A stretch of 12,934 nt of DNA from UBA1426 sp050953365 (GTDB taxonomy: Bacteria; Bacillota; Clostridia; Peptostreptococcales; Anaerovoracaceae), in NCBI GenBank assembly GCA_050953365.1, contig JBMNMN010000015.1, forward strand, positions 1 to 12,934, given 5' to 3'. The position numbers and the translations under genes are program-made. Every line of letters begins with the position of its first letter. Position 1 is the first letter of the stretch. Under the pieces are notes generated by a model. It had not been told where the DNA came from and did not search any database. It worked only from the letters and a program-made list of their open reading frames with translations. Shown here piece by piece: positions 6,899-12,760 of this stretch.

Positions 6899-8056
6899 TT
6901 ACTGCGCGGGAAGGACGAGCACTTCCATGCCGTCGGTGAGATCGAAGGTTGGATTGAGAACTACCTGATCGCCTTCGGACAGAGAGCCGGAAAGCACCTC
7001 CAGATGGAAATCGCCCTCAATGCCGGGCTCAAAGGTCACTTTCTTAACGGCGGTTCCTTCCACCGCAAGCACATAGCTCTCACCGGTATCCGGATCTTCC
7101 AAAACAGCATCAATGGGCACCGTCAATACCTGGGACCTGCTTTCGATGAGAATCTTCGCTTTCGCCGTTACACCTGCTATGAGTTTTTCGTTCTGATCCA
7201 CATTGATTCGGACGGGGATGACCATTTCTTTTGAAGCAGGATCCTTCAGTTCGCCGGTGGGGGAAATGCGGCTCACGGTTCCTGTCACTCTATCCTTGCC
7301 CAATACGTCTGCCGTAATGGTGACGGTCTGGCCGACCTTGATCTTTCCGATATCATATTCACTGACCTTTACGTCCATTTTCAGCTGATCCAGATCTTCA
7401 ATGACAAACATGGGTTTGTTGTCTTCCGTATCGTTGGCATAACGGCCCAGGCTGACATTCACCCTGGTAACCGTCCCGTCAATAGGACTGCGAATGTTGG
7501 TTTTTTCGGAAATGTCAAAGGAGTTTACAGTGATTTGATCATTTTCATAGGCGTTCTTCGCTCTTATGTACTCGGCCTGGGAAATGGCTCCTTCTTCGTA
7601 CAGCCGTTTGGAGGCTTCGTAGTTGAAACGGGACTCCTCAAGGGCTTTGACTGCCTTTCGGTATTCATCCTGCAAAGCTTCCCCGTCCAGTACCGCCAGC
7701 ACCTGGTCCTTTTTCACCCGGTCGCCTTCTTCAACGAGAATCGAAATAATTTCATAATTCAAGGATGATACCACTTCTGCGAACTGGGAACCGGAAATTA
7801 TACCGTTGACGGAAACCGTTTGCTCCAGGTCCATTCTCTCTACGGATCCCACCGATACTTGAGAAGGCATTTCGCCGGATCCGAGCAATCCGGGAAGAGC
7901 CAAGGCAGCTGCAACAATCAGAACGATAACACCGATAATTATGATCTTTTTCTTCTTTTTGGATTTGGCAGATTTGGGCCCCTTAGACGATTTCAGAGCC
8001 TTATCTCCGGAAGCGTCTGCCTCCGTTTGGATGTTCTTATTTTTCTTGCGGAACAT
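6899..8056 (-). CDS. MacA/HlyD-like membrane fusion (adaptor) protein of the exporter
   Basis: A 385-residue protein. Residues 1-37 are cytoplasmic and very lysine-rich, followed by a single membrane anchor at about 38-58 (IIIIGVIVLIVAAALALPGLL). The split lipoyl domain is visible as ILVEEGDRVKKDQVLAVLDG (about 106-125) and IRSPIDGTVTRVNVSLG (about 188-204), separated by a short alpha hairpin of roughly 55 residues. Beta-barrel and membrane-proximal domains follow. In a Gram-positive cell such a protein presumably extends the exporter across the wall side and couples substrate to the MacB-like permease; the substrate is not deducible. AGGAGG lies 5 nt before the ATG. It is first in the operon, behind a leader of about 180 nt. 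No adjacent two-component system is present. Confidence 0.93.
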   Translation of the reverse strand: MFRKKNKNIQTEADASGDKALKSSKGPKSAKSKKKKKIIIIGVIVLIVAAALALPGLLGSGEMPSQVSVGSVERMDLEQTVSVNGIISGSQFAEVVSSLNYEIISILVEEGDRVKKDQVLAVLDGEALQDEYRKAVKALEESRFNYEASKRLYEEGAISQAEYIRAKNAYENDQITVNSFDISEKTNIRSPIDGTVTRVNVSLGRYANDTEDNKPMFVIEDLDQLKMDVKVSEYDIGKIKVGQTVTITADVLGKDRVTGTVSRISPTGELKDPASKEMVIPVRINVDQNEKLIAGVTAKAKILIESRSQVLTVPIDAVLEDPDTGESYVLAVEGTAVKKVTFEPGIEGDFHLEVLSGSLSEGDQVVLNPTFDLTDGMEVLVLPAQ

Positions 8057-8157
8057 GAGTACCTCCTATATATGCGATATGAAAAAATGGTTGTTATATG
8101 GCAAAACGCTTCGCAGCAAAGTTTTTTTTTGCAAACAGATCATAATCCACGAACCGT

Positions 8158-8210
8158 AACAGCAGTTGTTATGAACAAGTGTTATAAAATATTACATATG
8201 AATTGCTGTT
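8158..8210 (-). promoter_or_regulatory. Inverted repeat in the exporter operon leader
   Basis: AACAGCAGTT (8158-8167) pairs with AATTGCTGTT (8201-8210), ten positions with one mismatch on DNA. Inside the loop a smaller palindrome TTGTT-ATG-AACAA sits at 8166-8178. If the promoter at 8245-8273 is right, this is transcribed as leader RNA; it could equally be an operator. Confidence 0.4.
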
Positions 8211-8244
8211 ATTTGATATCACTTCCGTTTGCTAAATTGTTATT

Positions 8245-8273
8245 ATTTTATCACTCCTGTAAGATGACCGCAA
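8245..8273 (-). promoter_or_regulatory. Predicted promoter of the exporter operon
   Basis: Minus strand TTGCGG (8273-8268), exactly 17 bp, TAAAAT (8250-8245). The start would be near 8238, about 180 nt before the adaptor ATG. The tandem 12-bp motif lies about 20 bp upstream of the -35, where an activator would bind. Confidence 0.5.
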
Positions 8274-8292
8274 CGTCACATATTTGCATTTG

Positions 8293-8316
8293 TTTAGGGT
8301 CATGTTTGGGGTCATG
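8293..8316. repeat. Tandem 12-bp motif TTTRGGGTCATG upstream of the exporter promoter
   Basis: TTTAGGGTCATG (8293-8304) is directly followed by TTTGGGGTCATG (8305-8316), differing at one base. Two head-to-tail copies near -55 to -78 of the exporter promoter resemble sites of response regulators that bind direct repeats. The binding protein is unknown. Confidence 0.6.
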
Positions 8317-8500
8317 CGCCTTTTTAACTTTGGCGTGATCTAAATTTTAAGTTACAAATTATTAATTAAGAATACTGCAAAATTTTTCCGAAGAAAACCC
8401 TTTGAGACAAAAGTTCAGAAAATCGTAAAAGTATTATAAAGGTATCGGACACCAATACCCCCAACACCTTTCACAACCAGAGAAGCAAGGAGAAGGCACT

Positions 8501-8528
8501 TTGAATTTCTGTATATTTGTGGTATTAT
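8501..8528 (+). promoter_or_regulatory. Predicted promoter of the histidine phosphatase gene
   Basis: TTGAAT (8501-8506), 16 bp, TATTAT (8523-8528), giving a start near 8535 and a short leader of about 30 nt before the GTG at 8566. Confidence 0.55.
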
Positions 8529-8565
8529 AAGGGATAATATATTTTGAAAGGATTGAAATATATTC

Positions 8566-9234
8566 GTGAAACTGATCTTGATTCGTCATCCGGAAACAGA
8601 GGCCAATGCAAAAAGGCTGATATACGGCAGGACAGAATCTGAATATACGGAGAAGGGAAGGGCCAGCGTAGCCACTGTGGTGGAGCAGCTTTCCGAAGTT
8701 GAGATTCATTGCATATATTCCAGCCCTCTTAAAAGGGCTTCGGACTTGGCTAAAGCCATTGCCGATAGCCACAGTTCGGACTCTCGCAAGCTGGAAGTCA
8801 TAATTGACGACCGGCTTCAGGAAATGCACTTTGGAATTTTTGAAAACAAGACCAACGAAGAAGCCAGAGAACTGTACGGCGACGGATTTGACCATTTCCT
8901 GCACGATTTCGCAAACTTTGTGGTTCCGGAAGGTGAGAGCCTGAGCCAGGTGAGGGATCGGGCGGTGGAGTTTCTCAAGGAACTGCTGGCGTCGGAATCT
9001 TCCATGCCGACTTTTGAGGAGATGGTTAAGCAGGATCCGGTGAAAGCCATTGAACGATGGGAAGCGGAGAGCAAAACCGTGGTGATTGTTGCGCATTCTT
9101 TGTTAATAAGAGGCGCTCTGTCATGGCTGCTGAACATTCCTCTGAACGAGATCTGGCGCATTGATATTAAGCCGGCAGCCATTGTGGAGGTGTCCTATCG
9201 GGGCGGATACGGTTTCTTGACAGGCCTGCGCTGA
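8566..9234 (+). CDS. Histidine phosphatase (phosphoglycerate mutase-like) family protein
   Basis: A 222-residue soluble protein starting at GTG and reading MKLILIRHPETEAN, which fits the family N-terminus exactly and so fixes the start. Only a weak, distant AAAGGA (13 nt) precedes it. Catalytic residues are visible: R7 and phospho-accepting H8 in LIRHPE, R57 in SSPLKRA, E86 in LQEMHFG and the second histidine H177 in VIVAHSLLIRG. Variations are RHP instead of the common RHG, and AHS instead of SHG. The EMHFG-type context resembles alpha-ribazole phosphatase (CobC)-like members, but no cobalamin genes are nearby, so the substrate stays open. About 20 extra residues between 142 and 170 precede the second histidine. 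It lies 164 bp upstream of metG but is separated from it by its own promoter and hairpin. Confidence 0.88.
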   Translation: MKLILIRHPETEANAKRLIYGRTESEYTEKGRASVATVVEQLSEVEIHCIYSSPLKRASDLAKAIADSHSSDSRKLEVIIDDRLQEMHFGIFENKTNEEARELYGDGFDHFLHDFANFVVPEGESLSQVRDRAVEFLKELLASESSMPTFEEMVKQDPVKAIERWEAESKTVVIVAHSLLIRGALSWLLNIPLNEIWRIDIKPAAIVEVSYRGGYGFLTGLR

Positions 9235-9268
9235 CCGAAAAACACCCCGCTGAGGAAAAGCATTTACA

Positions 9269-9296
9269 TTGATCGATCTTACACTTGTTTTGTAAT
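9269..9296 (+). promoter_or_regulatory. Predicted promoter of metG
   Basis: TTGATC (9269-9274), 16 bp, TGTAAT (9291-9296). The transcript would begin near 9302, at the foot of the hairpin at 9300-9331, leaving a leader of about 97 nt. No T-box conserved sequence (AGGGTGGNACCGCG) is present in the leader. Confidence 0.45.
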
Positions 9297-9299
9297 TGA

Positions 9300-9331
9300 C
9301 TCCGCCATTTGCTCCGGCAAGTAAGGCGGGG
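9300..9331 (+). promoter_or_regulatory. Stable 5' leader hairpin upstream of metG
   Basis: CTCCGCC (9300-9306) pairs with GGCGGGG (9325-9331), with one G-U pair. After a two-base AA bulge, ATTTGC pairs with GCAAGT, closed by the loop C(TCCG)G, a UNCG-type tetraloop. The stem is followed by A6, not T, so it is not an intrinsic terminator on the plus strand. It may protect or regulate the metG mRNA. Confidence 0.6.
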
Positions 9332-9398
9332 AAAAAATTCACTCATACATATATTTGCAAAAGGCTCTCATTAGGCCGGCTGCAGAAGGAGATGCAAA

Positions 9399-11315
9399 AT
9401 GGAGAAAAAACAATTCTACATTACTACACCAATTTACTACCCCAGCTCAAATCTGCACATCGGGCACACCTATTGCACCGTTATGGCGGATGCCATGGCG
9501 CGTTTCAAACGGTTGATCGGTTATGATGTTATGTTCCTGACTGGTACCGACGAGCATGGGCAGAAAATACAGAAGGTGGCACAGGAGAACGGCTGCACAC
9601 CGCAGGAGTACGTGGACAATATAGTGGACGGCATTAAGAAGCTGTGGAAAACCATGGAAATATCCTATGATGATTTCATTCGGACCACGGAAGAGCGCCA
9701 CGTGAAAAGGGTTCAGGAAATTTTCCGCAAAATGTATGAAAAGGGCGACATTTATAAAGGAGAATATGAAGGCTGGTATTGTACGCCTTGCGAGGCCTTC
9801 TGGACGGAGACCCAAGCTGCTGAAGGTAAATGCCCGGACTGCGGCAGGCCTGTTGAAAAAGCCAAGGAAGAAGCATATTTCTTCCGTCTTTCCAAATATC
9901 AGGACAAGCTGATCGATCTTTTTGAAAACAATCCCGAGTTCCTTCAGCCGGAAAGCCGCCGCAATGAGATGCTCAGCTTTGCCCGGCAAGGGCTGGAAGA
10001 CCTGTGCATTTCCAGGTCCTCTTTCGACTGGGGCATACCCGTGCCCATCGACGAAAAGCATGTGATTTACGTGTGGCTGGACGCGCTGTCCAACTACATC
10101 ACCGCCCTGGGCTATCCGGATGATCCTGTGAAGTATGACCATTACTGGCCGGCGGACGTGCATCTTGTAGGAAAGGAGATCGTCCGGTTCCACACTATCA
10201 TATGGCCCGCCATGCTCATGTCTTTGGATCTTCCGCTTCCTAAAAAGGTCCTCGGTCACGGCTGGATCCTATTGGAAGGCGGCAAGATGTCCAAATCCAG
10301 GGGCAATATTGTGGATCCTGTTAAGCTCATAGAACGCTACGGCGTGGATGCTTTGAAATATTTCCTGCTCAGAGAGTACACCTTCGGGCAGGACGGGCTG
10401 TTTACCAATGAAGTTATGCTTAATCGCATGAATTCCGATTTGGCCAACGACTTGGGCAATCTGGTAAGCCGCACCACTTCCATGATAGAGAAATATAACG
10501 GAGGCGTGGTTCCGCCTGCAGGAAAAGATGAAGGACCCGACGCTGAGTTGAAACAGTTGGCTTTAGGGGCCGCCGCCAAGGTGGAGACGCATATGGATAA
10601 GTTCAGCTTCAGCCTGGCCCTGGAAGAGATCTGGACTCTTATTCGCAGAACCAACAAGTACATCGACGAAACAACTCCCTGGCTGCTTGCAAAGGATGAA
10701 GCTCATAAGGAGCGGCTCAATACGGTGCTCCACAACCTGGCAGAATCCCTTCGGATCGTTTCCGTGCTCATCCAGCCCTTTATGCACAGCACTTCCGCAA
10801 AGATTCGGAAGCAGCTGGGCCTTTGGTTTGCCGACCCCGAATGGTCGGATACGCAGGTGTTCGATATGATGGACGGGGAGCAGGTCAAGAAGGGCGATGC
10901 TATATTCCCGAGAATGGACATTGAAAAAGAGCTGGCCGAATTAGAGGCGATGAAGGAAGAATCGAAAGCTCCCGAAAAGGAGTATCCGCCCATAAAGGAT
11001 CTTATCGAATACGATGATTTTGCGAAACTGGATATGCGGGTCGGCTTGGTGCAGAGCTGCGAAAAGCATCCCAAGGCAGATAAGCTTTTAGTATTCAAGA
11101 TTAAAATGGGCAACGAAGTGCGCCAGATCGTGTCGGGAGTGGCGGATTGCTACAAGCCGGAAGAACTTCTCGGAAAGAAGGTTATCGTGGTGGCCAATCT
11201 CAAACCGAGAATGTTGCGGGGCTTAGAATCAAACGGAATGCTCCTGTTTGCGGACAACGGAGATCGATATGAATATCTGACCACATCTGCCCCCGACGGC
11301 GAAATCGTATCATAA
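9399..11315 (+). CDS. metG: Methionyl-tRNA synthetase
   Basis: A 638-residue class I aminoacyl-tRNA synthetase that charges tRNA-Met with methionine using ATP. Seen: HIGH at residues 20-23, TGTDEHG in the catalytic core, one zinc knuckle C128-C131-C145-C148 (CTPC...CPDC), the KMSKS loop from residue 296, a helical anticodon-binding domain, and from about 538 a C-terminal OB-fold tRNA-binding domain (DFAKLDMRVGLV...HPKADKLL...VANLKPRMLRGLESNGMLL) used for dimerisation and tRNA affinity. Length is normal for the Firmicutes type. AGAAGGAGATG precedes the ATG. It is followed by tatD, an order common in Firmicutes. The last 36 bp, coding for TTSAPDGEIVS and the stop, are repeated downstream. Confidence 0.98.
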   Translation: MEKKQFYITTPIYYPSSNLHIGHTYCTVMADAMARFKRLIGYDVMFLTGTDEHGQKIQKVAQENGCTPQEYVDNIVDGIKKLWKTMEISYDDFIRTTEERHVKRVQEIFRKMYEKGDIYKGEYEGWYCTPCEAFWTETQAAEGKCPDCGRPVEKAKEEAYFFRLSKYQDKLIDLFENNPEFLQPESRRNEMLSFARQGLEDLCISRSSFDWGIPVPIDEKHVIYVWLDALSNYITALGYPDDPVKYDHYWPADVHLVGKEIVRFHTIIWPAMLMSLDLPLPKKVLGHGWILLEGGKMSKSRGNIVDPVKLIERYGVDALKYFLLREYTFGQDGLFTNEVMLNRMNSDLANDLGNLVSRTTSMIEKYNGGVVPPAGKDEGPDAELKQLALGAAAKVETHMDKFSFSLALEEIWTLIRRTNKYIDETTPWLLAKDEAHKERLNTVLHNLAESLRIVSVLIQPFMHSTSAKIRKQLGLWFADPEWSDTQVFDMMDGEQVKKGDAIFPRMDIEKELAELEAMKEESKAPEKEYPPIKDLIEYDDFAKLDMRVGLVQSCEKHPKADKLLVFKIKMGNEVRQIVSGVADCYKPEELLGKKVIVVANLKPRMLRGLESNGMLLFADNGDRYEYLTTSAPDGEIVS

Positions 11316-11419
11316 ACCACATGGGCAGCAGATGGCGAGATCGTATCATATGCCTCATCTACCACCGGCTGAGAAATCGTATCATAAGCATGTCGGCCTT
11401 CGGTGGCGAGATCGTATAA
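11280..11419. repeat. 36-bp tandem repeats starting in the metG 3' end
   Basis: Units at 11280-11315 (the metG C-terminus with stop), 11316-11351, 11352-11387 and a shorter fourth at 11388-11419. Core words are GAAATCGTATCATAA at 11301 and 11373, GAGATCGTATCATAT at 11337, and GAGATCGTATAA at 11408, with offsets of 36, 36 and 35. Units 1 and 2 share 28 of 36 bases. Read in the metG frame, unit 2 would give TTWAADGEIVSY, so the period is exactly 12 codons until the last unit slips by one base. Confidence 0.85.
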
Positions 11420-11432
11420 GCAGCTAATTGTA

Positions 11433-11473
11433 ACGGTGTTATATTTGGCGATTGACACCAAATATGACACCGT
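11433..11473 (+). repeat. Hairpin with 16-bp stem downstream of metG
   Basis: ACGGTGT-T-ATATTTGG (11433-11448) pairs with CCAAATAT-G-ACACCGT (11458-11473) around a 9-nt loop; the only non-Watson-Crick position is a T/G that forms a G-U pair in RNA. No T-run follows, so it is not a standard terminator. Part of it (ACGGTGTCAAT) recurs at 11726-11736. Confidence 0.75.
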
Positions 11474-11502
11474 ATATGCAACTTTAACTGGTTTCTGGCG
11501 AA

Positions 11503-11710
11503 TGTGCAAAAAATCAATTAATGCATAGAAAAATTACATATATTTACAGAAAATAATGCACTAGTTGAAAATTTGCACAGTTTTTATAGGAAAACGGGCT
11601 GTTTTTAGAAAATAGTAATGCATTAATTGAAATTTTGCACAGTTTAATATCGACTAATCGACTATAAAAAAATGGAAACACCGATACGCACAATCTGAAA
11701 TTTTGCACAG
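11503..11710. repeat. Four copies of a 24-25 bp TGCAC-type repeat
   Basis: Direct copies at 11556-11580, 11618-11642 and 11686-11710 and an inverted copy at 11503-11526. The consensus starts ATGCAYTARTTGAAA and ends TTTGCACAG. The first two direct copies extend on both sides (AGAAAATA before, TTT after, with a 3-bp insertion in the second). Starts are 62 and 68 bp apart. The inverted copy can fold with the first direct copy (19 of 24 positions match). Spacers differ in length and sequence, and the copies are diverged, so it is not a CRISPR array. Confidence 0.8.
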
Positions 11711-11806
11711 AGGACCCTGAATCCAACGGTGTCAATGCAATATGTCAAATACTCCACTTAACGCCGAGTATAAAATGAAATAAAAGTGAAAAAGGGTGAT
11801 TTTATC

Positions 11807-12625
11807 ATGCTGTTCGATTCACATGCACATATCAATAATGAAACCTACAACCAGAATGAAAGGGAAAAACTCATCCGGGATATTGAAAACTCCGATGTTT
11901 CCTATGTTATGGATGTAGGGTTTGATCTTGAGAGCTCTCTTTTGGCATATAACCACGCGCAGAAATACGATTGGTGCTATGCCATCGTTGGCTGCCATCC
12001 CCATGAAGCGGAAAAGATGAGTGAAGAGGATCTGATTCTGTTTAAAGGGTTGGCAAAGAAGCCTAAGGTGCAGGCCATCGGAGAGATCGGTTTAGACTAT
12101 TATCGCAACCTTTCAGATCCGGAGATTCAGCGTTATTGGTTCCGCAGGCAAATCCAACTGGCGCTGGAGCTCTCTATGCCCATCGTAATCCACGACAGAG
12201 ATGCAAATAACGACGTGATGCAGATCTTAAAAGAAGAGGGTGTTTTTAGCAAGGCGAGAACGGATCAGTTCCCCAGACATGCAGACGGGCTTCCCGATGC
12301 CAGACTTCTCATGCACTGCTATTCGGGAAGTCGGGAGATGGCGGAGCAGTACCTGAAACTGGGCGCCACCATTTCCATAGCGGGACCGGTCACCTATAAA
12401 AATGCGAGAAAGCTTGTTGAGGTGGTAGAAGCCATTCCCATCGAGCATCTTCTTATAGAGACAGACGCTCCTTATTTGACGCCGGAACCTTTGCGGGGCC
12501 GCCCTAATCAATCTCCTTATGTGGAGCATACAGCCCGAAAGATTGCTGAAATCAAGGGGCTTTCCTATGAGGAAGCGGCGCGGATCACATGTGAAAACGC
12601 GAAGCGTTTCTTTAATATTGAGTAA
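11807..12625 (+). CDS. tatD: TatD family metal-dependent deoxyribonuclease
   Basis: A 272-residue TIM-barrel hydrolase starting MLFDSHAHIN. Metal-site residues are all visible: H6 and H8 (SHAH), E93 in AIGEIGLDYYR, H129 in PIVIHDRD, H170 in LLMHCYSGS and D220 in LIETDAPYL. The C-terminal GRPNQSPYV...ENAKRFFNI is typical. Family members are Mg-dependent 3'-5' exonucleases linked to DNA repair and tRNA proofreading. The start at 11807 is chosen over an in-frame GTG at 11786 because AAGGGTGAT lies just before it and the family begins with M-x-x-D-x-H-x-H. A stretch of roughly 15 residues around 148-165 (SKARTDQFPRHADGLPDAR) seems longer than in common homologues. It follows metG as in many Firmicutes, but after a repeat-rich gap. 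Confidence 0.95.
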   Translation: MLFDSHAHINNETYNQNEREKLIRDIENSDVSYVMDVGFDLESSLLAYNHAQKYDWCYAIVGCHPHEAEKMSEEDLILFKGLAKKPKVQAIGEIGLDYYRNLSDPEIQRYWFRRQIQLALELSMPIVIHDRDANNDVMQILKEEGVFSKARTDQFPRHADGLPDARLLMHCYSGSREMAEQYLKLGATISIAGPVTYKNARKLVEVVEAIPIEHLLIETDAPYLTPEPLRGRPNQSPYVEHTARKIAEIKGLSYEEAARITCENAKRFFNIE

Positions 12626-12627
12626 GA

Positions 12628-12663
12628 TCAGCTATTTTTCTCATTTGAGAATATTATAGCTGA
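12628..12663 (+). repeat. Nested hairpin immediately after the tatD stop
   Basis: Outer arms TCAGCTAT (12628-12635) and ATAGCTGA (12656-12663) enclose TTCTCA-TT-TGAGAA (12638-12651). It begins two bases after the stop codon. No long T-run follows, so termination here would be weak. Confidence 0.65.
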
Positions 12664-12709
12664 AATTATTTACATAAAATGTAAATCCTGCCCCCGAAGA
12701 AGATGAAAA

Positions 12710-12752
12710 TCAACTATTATTTCATAATGACTATTTATTAGTTGACTTTTTT
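12710..12752 (+). terminator. Probable intrinsic terminator of tatD
   Basis: TCAACTA (12710-12716) pairs with TAGTTGA (12739-12745), followed by C and T6 (12747-12752). The stem is short and AT-rich with a 22-nt loop, so efficiency is uncertain. Confidence 0.45.
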
Positions 12753-12760
12753 GCATAAAA

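Larger units (their letters stand above)
8057..8565. other. 509-bp intergenic region between divergent genes
   Basis: No convincing gene. The left half holds the predicted exporter leader (about 8057-8238), with an inverted repeat (8158-8210) and a T9 run at 8122-8130 inside a weaker GCAAAA/TTTTGC hairpin (8101-8132). Next come the exporter promoter and a tandem 12-bp motif. The stretch 8320-8500 is AT-rich and mostly featureless, apart from a short imperfect palindrome at 8441-8459. The phosphatase promoter lies at 8501-8528. Confidence 0.6.
11316..11806. other. Repeat-rich 491-bp intergenic region between metG and tatD
   Basis: No supportable gene. In order it holds the decayed 36-bp repeats (to 11419), a hairpin with a 16-bp stem (11433-11473), four TGCAC-type repeats (11503-11710) and a short tatD-proximal stretch. 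TATAAA at 11769-11774 could be a -10 for tatD but has no good -35. A perfect TTGACA at 11452-11457 lies in the hairpin loop, with TATATG 15 bp later. A weak stem followed by T5 at 11578-11606 is the only terminator-like structure seen for metG. Confidence 0.6.

Noticed and set aside
8101..8132. Plus-strand terminator with a T9 run
   Set aside because: No gene reads into it on the plus strand and the stem before the T-run is only three to four pairs.
8434..9096. 220-residue open frame on the minus strand over the phosphatase gene
   Set aside because: The plus strand encodes a clear histidine phosphatase with all catalytic residues; the reverse frame has no recognisable features.
9235..9398. 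T-box riboswitch before metG
   Set aside because: The leader is only about 100 nt and lacks the T-box core sequence and a terminator/antiterminator pair.
9447..10259. 270-residue open frame on the minus strand inside metG
   Set aside because: It is the shadow of a well-supported synthetase gene, with no domain or ribosome binding site.
11150..11509. Antisense open frame across the metG end with YDTISPS repeats every 12 residues
   Set aside because: It overlaps metG in antisense, has no ribosome binding site, and its repeats follow directly from the 36-bp DNA repeat, whose length is a multiple of three.
11503..11710. Possible CRISPR array
   Set aside because: Only three direct copies, diverged from each other, with one inverted copy and spacers of unequal length; no cas genes.
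11544..11735. Open frame of 63 residues on the minus strand in the metG-tatD spacer
   Set aside because: It is made of the TGCAC-type repeats read backwards, with no ribosome binding site or known domain.
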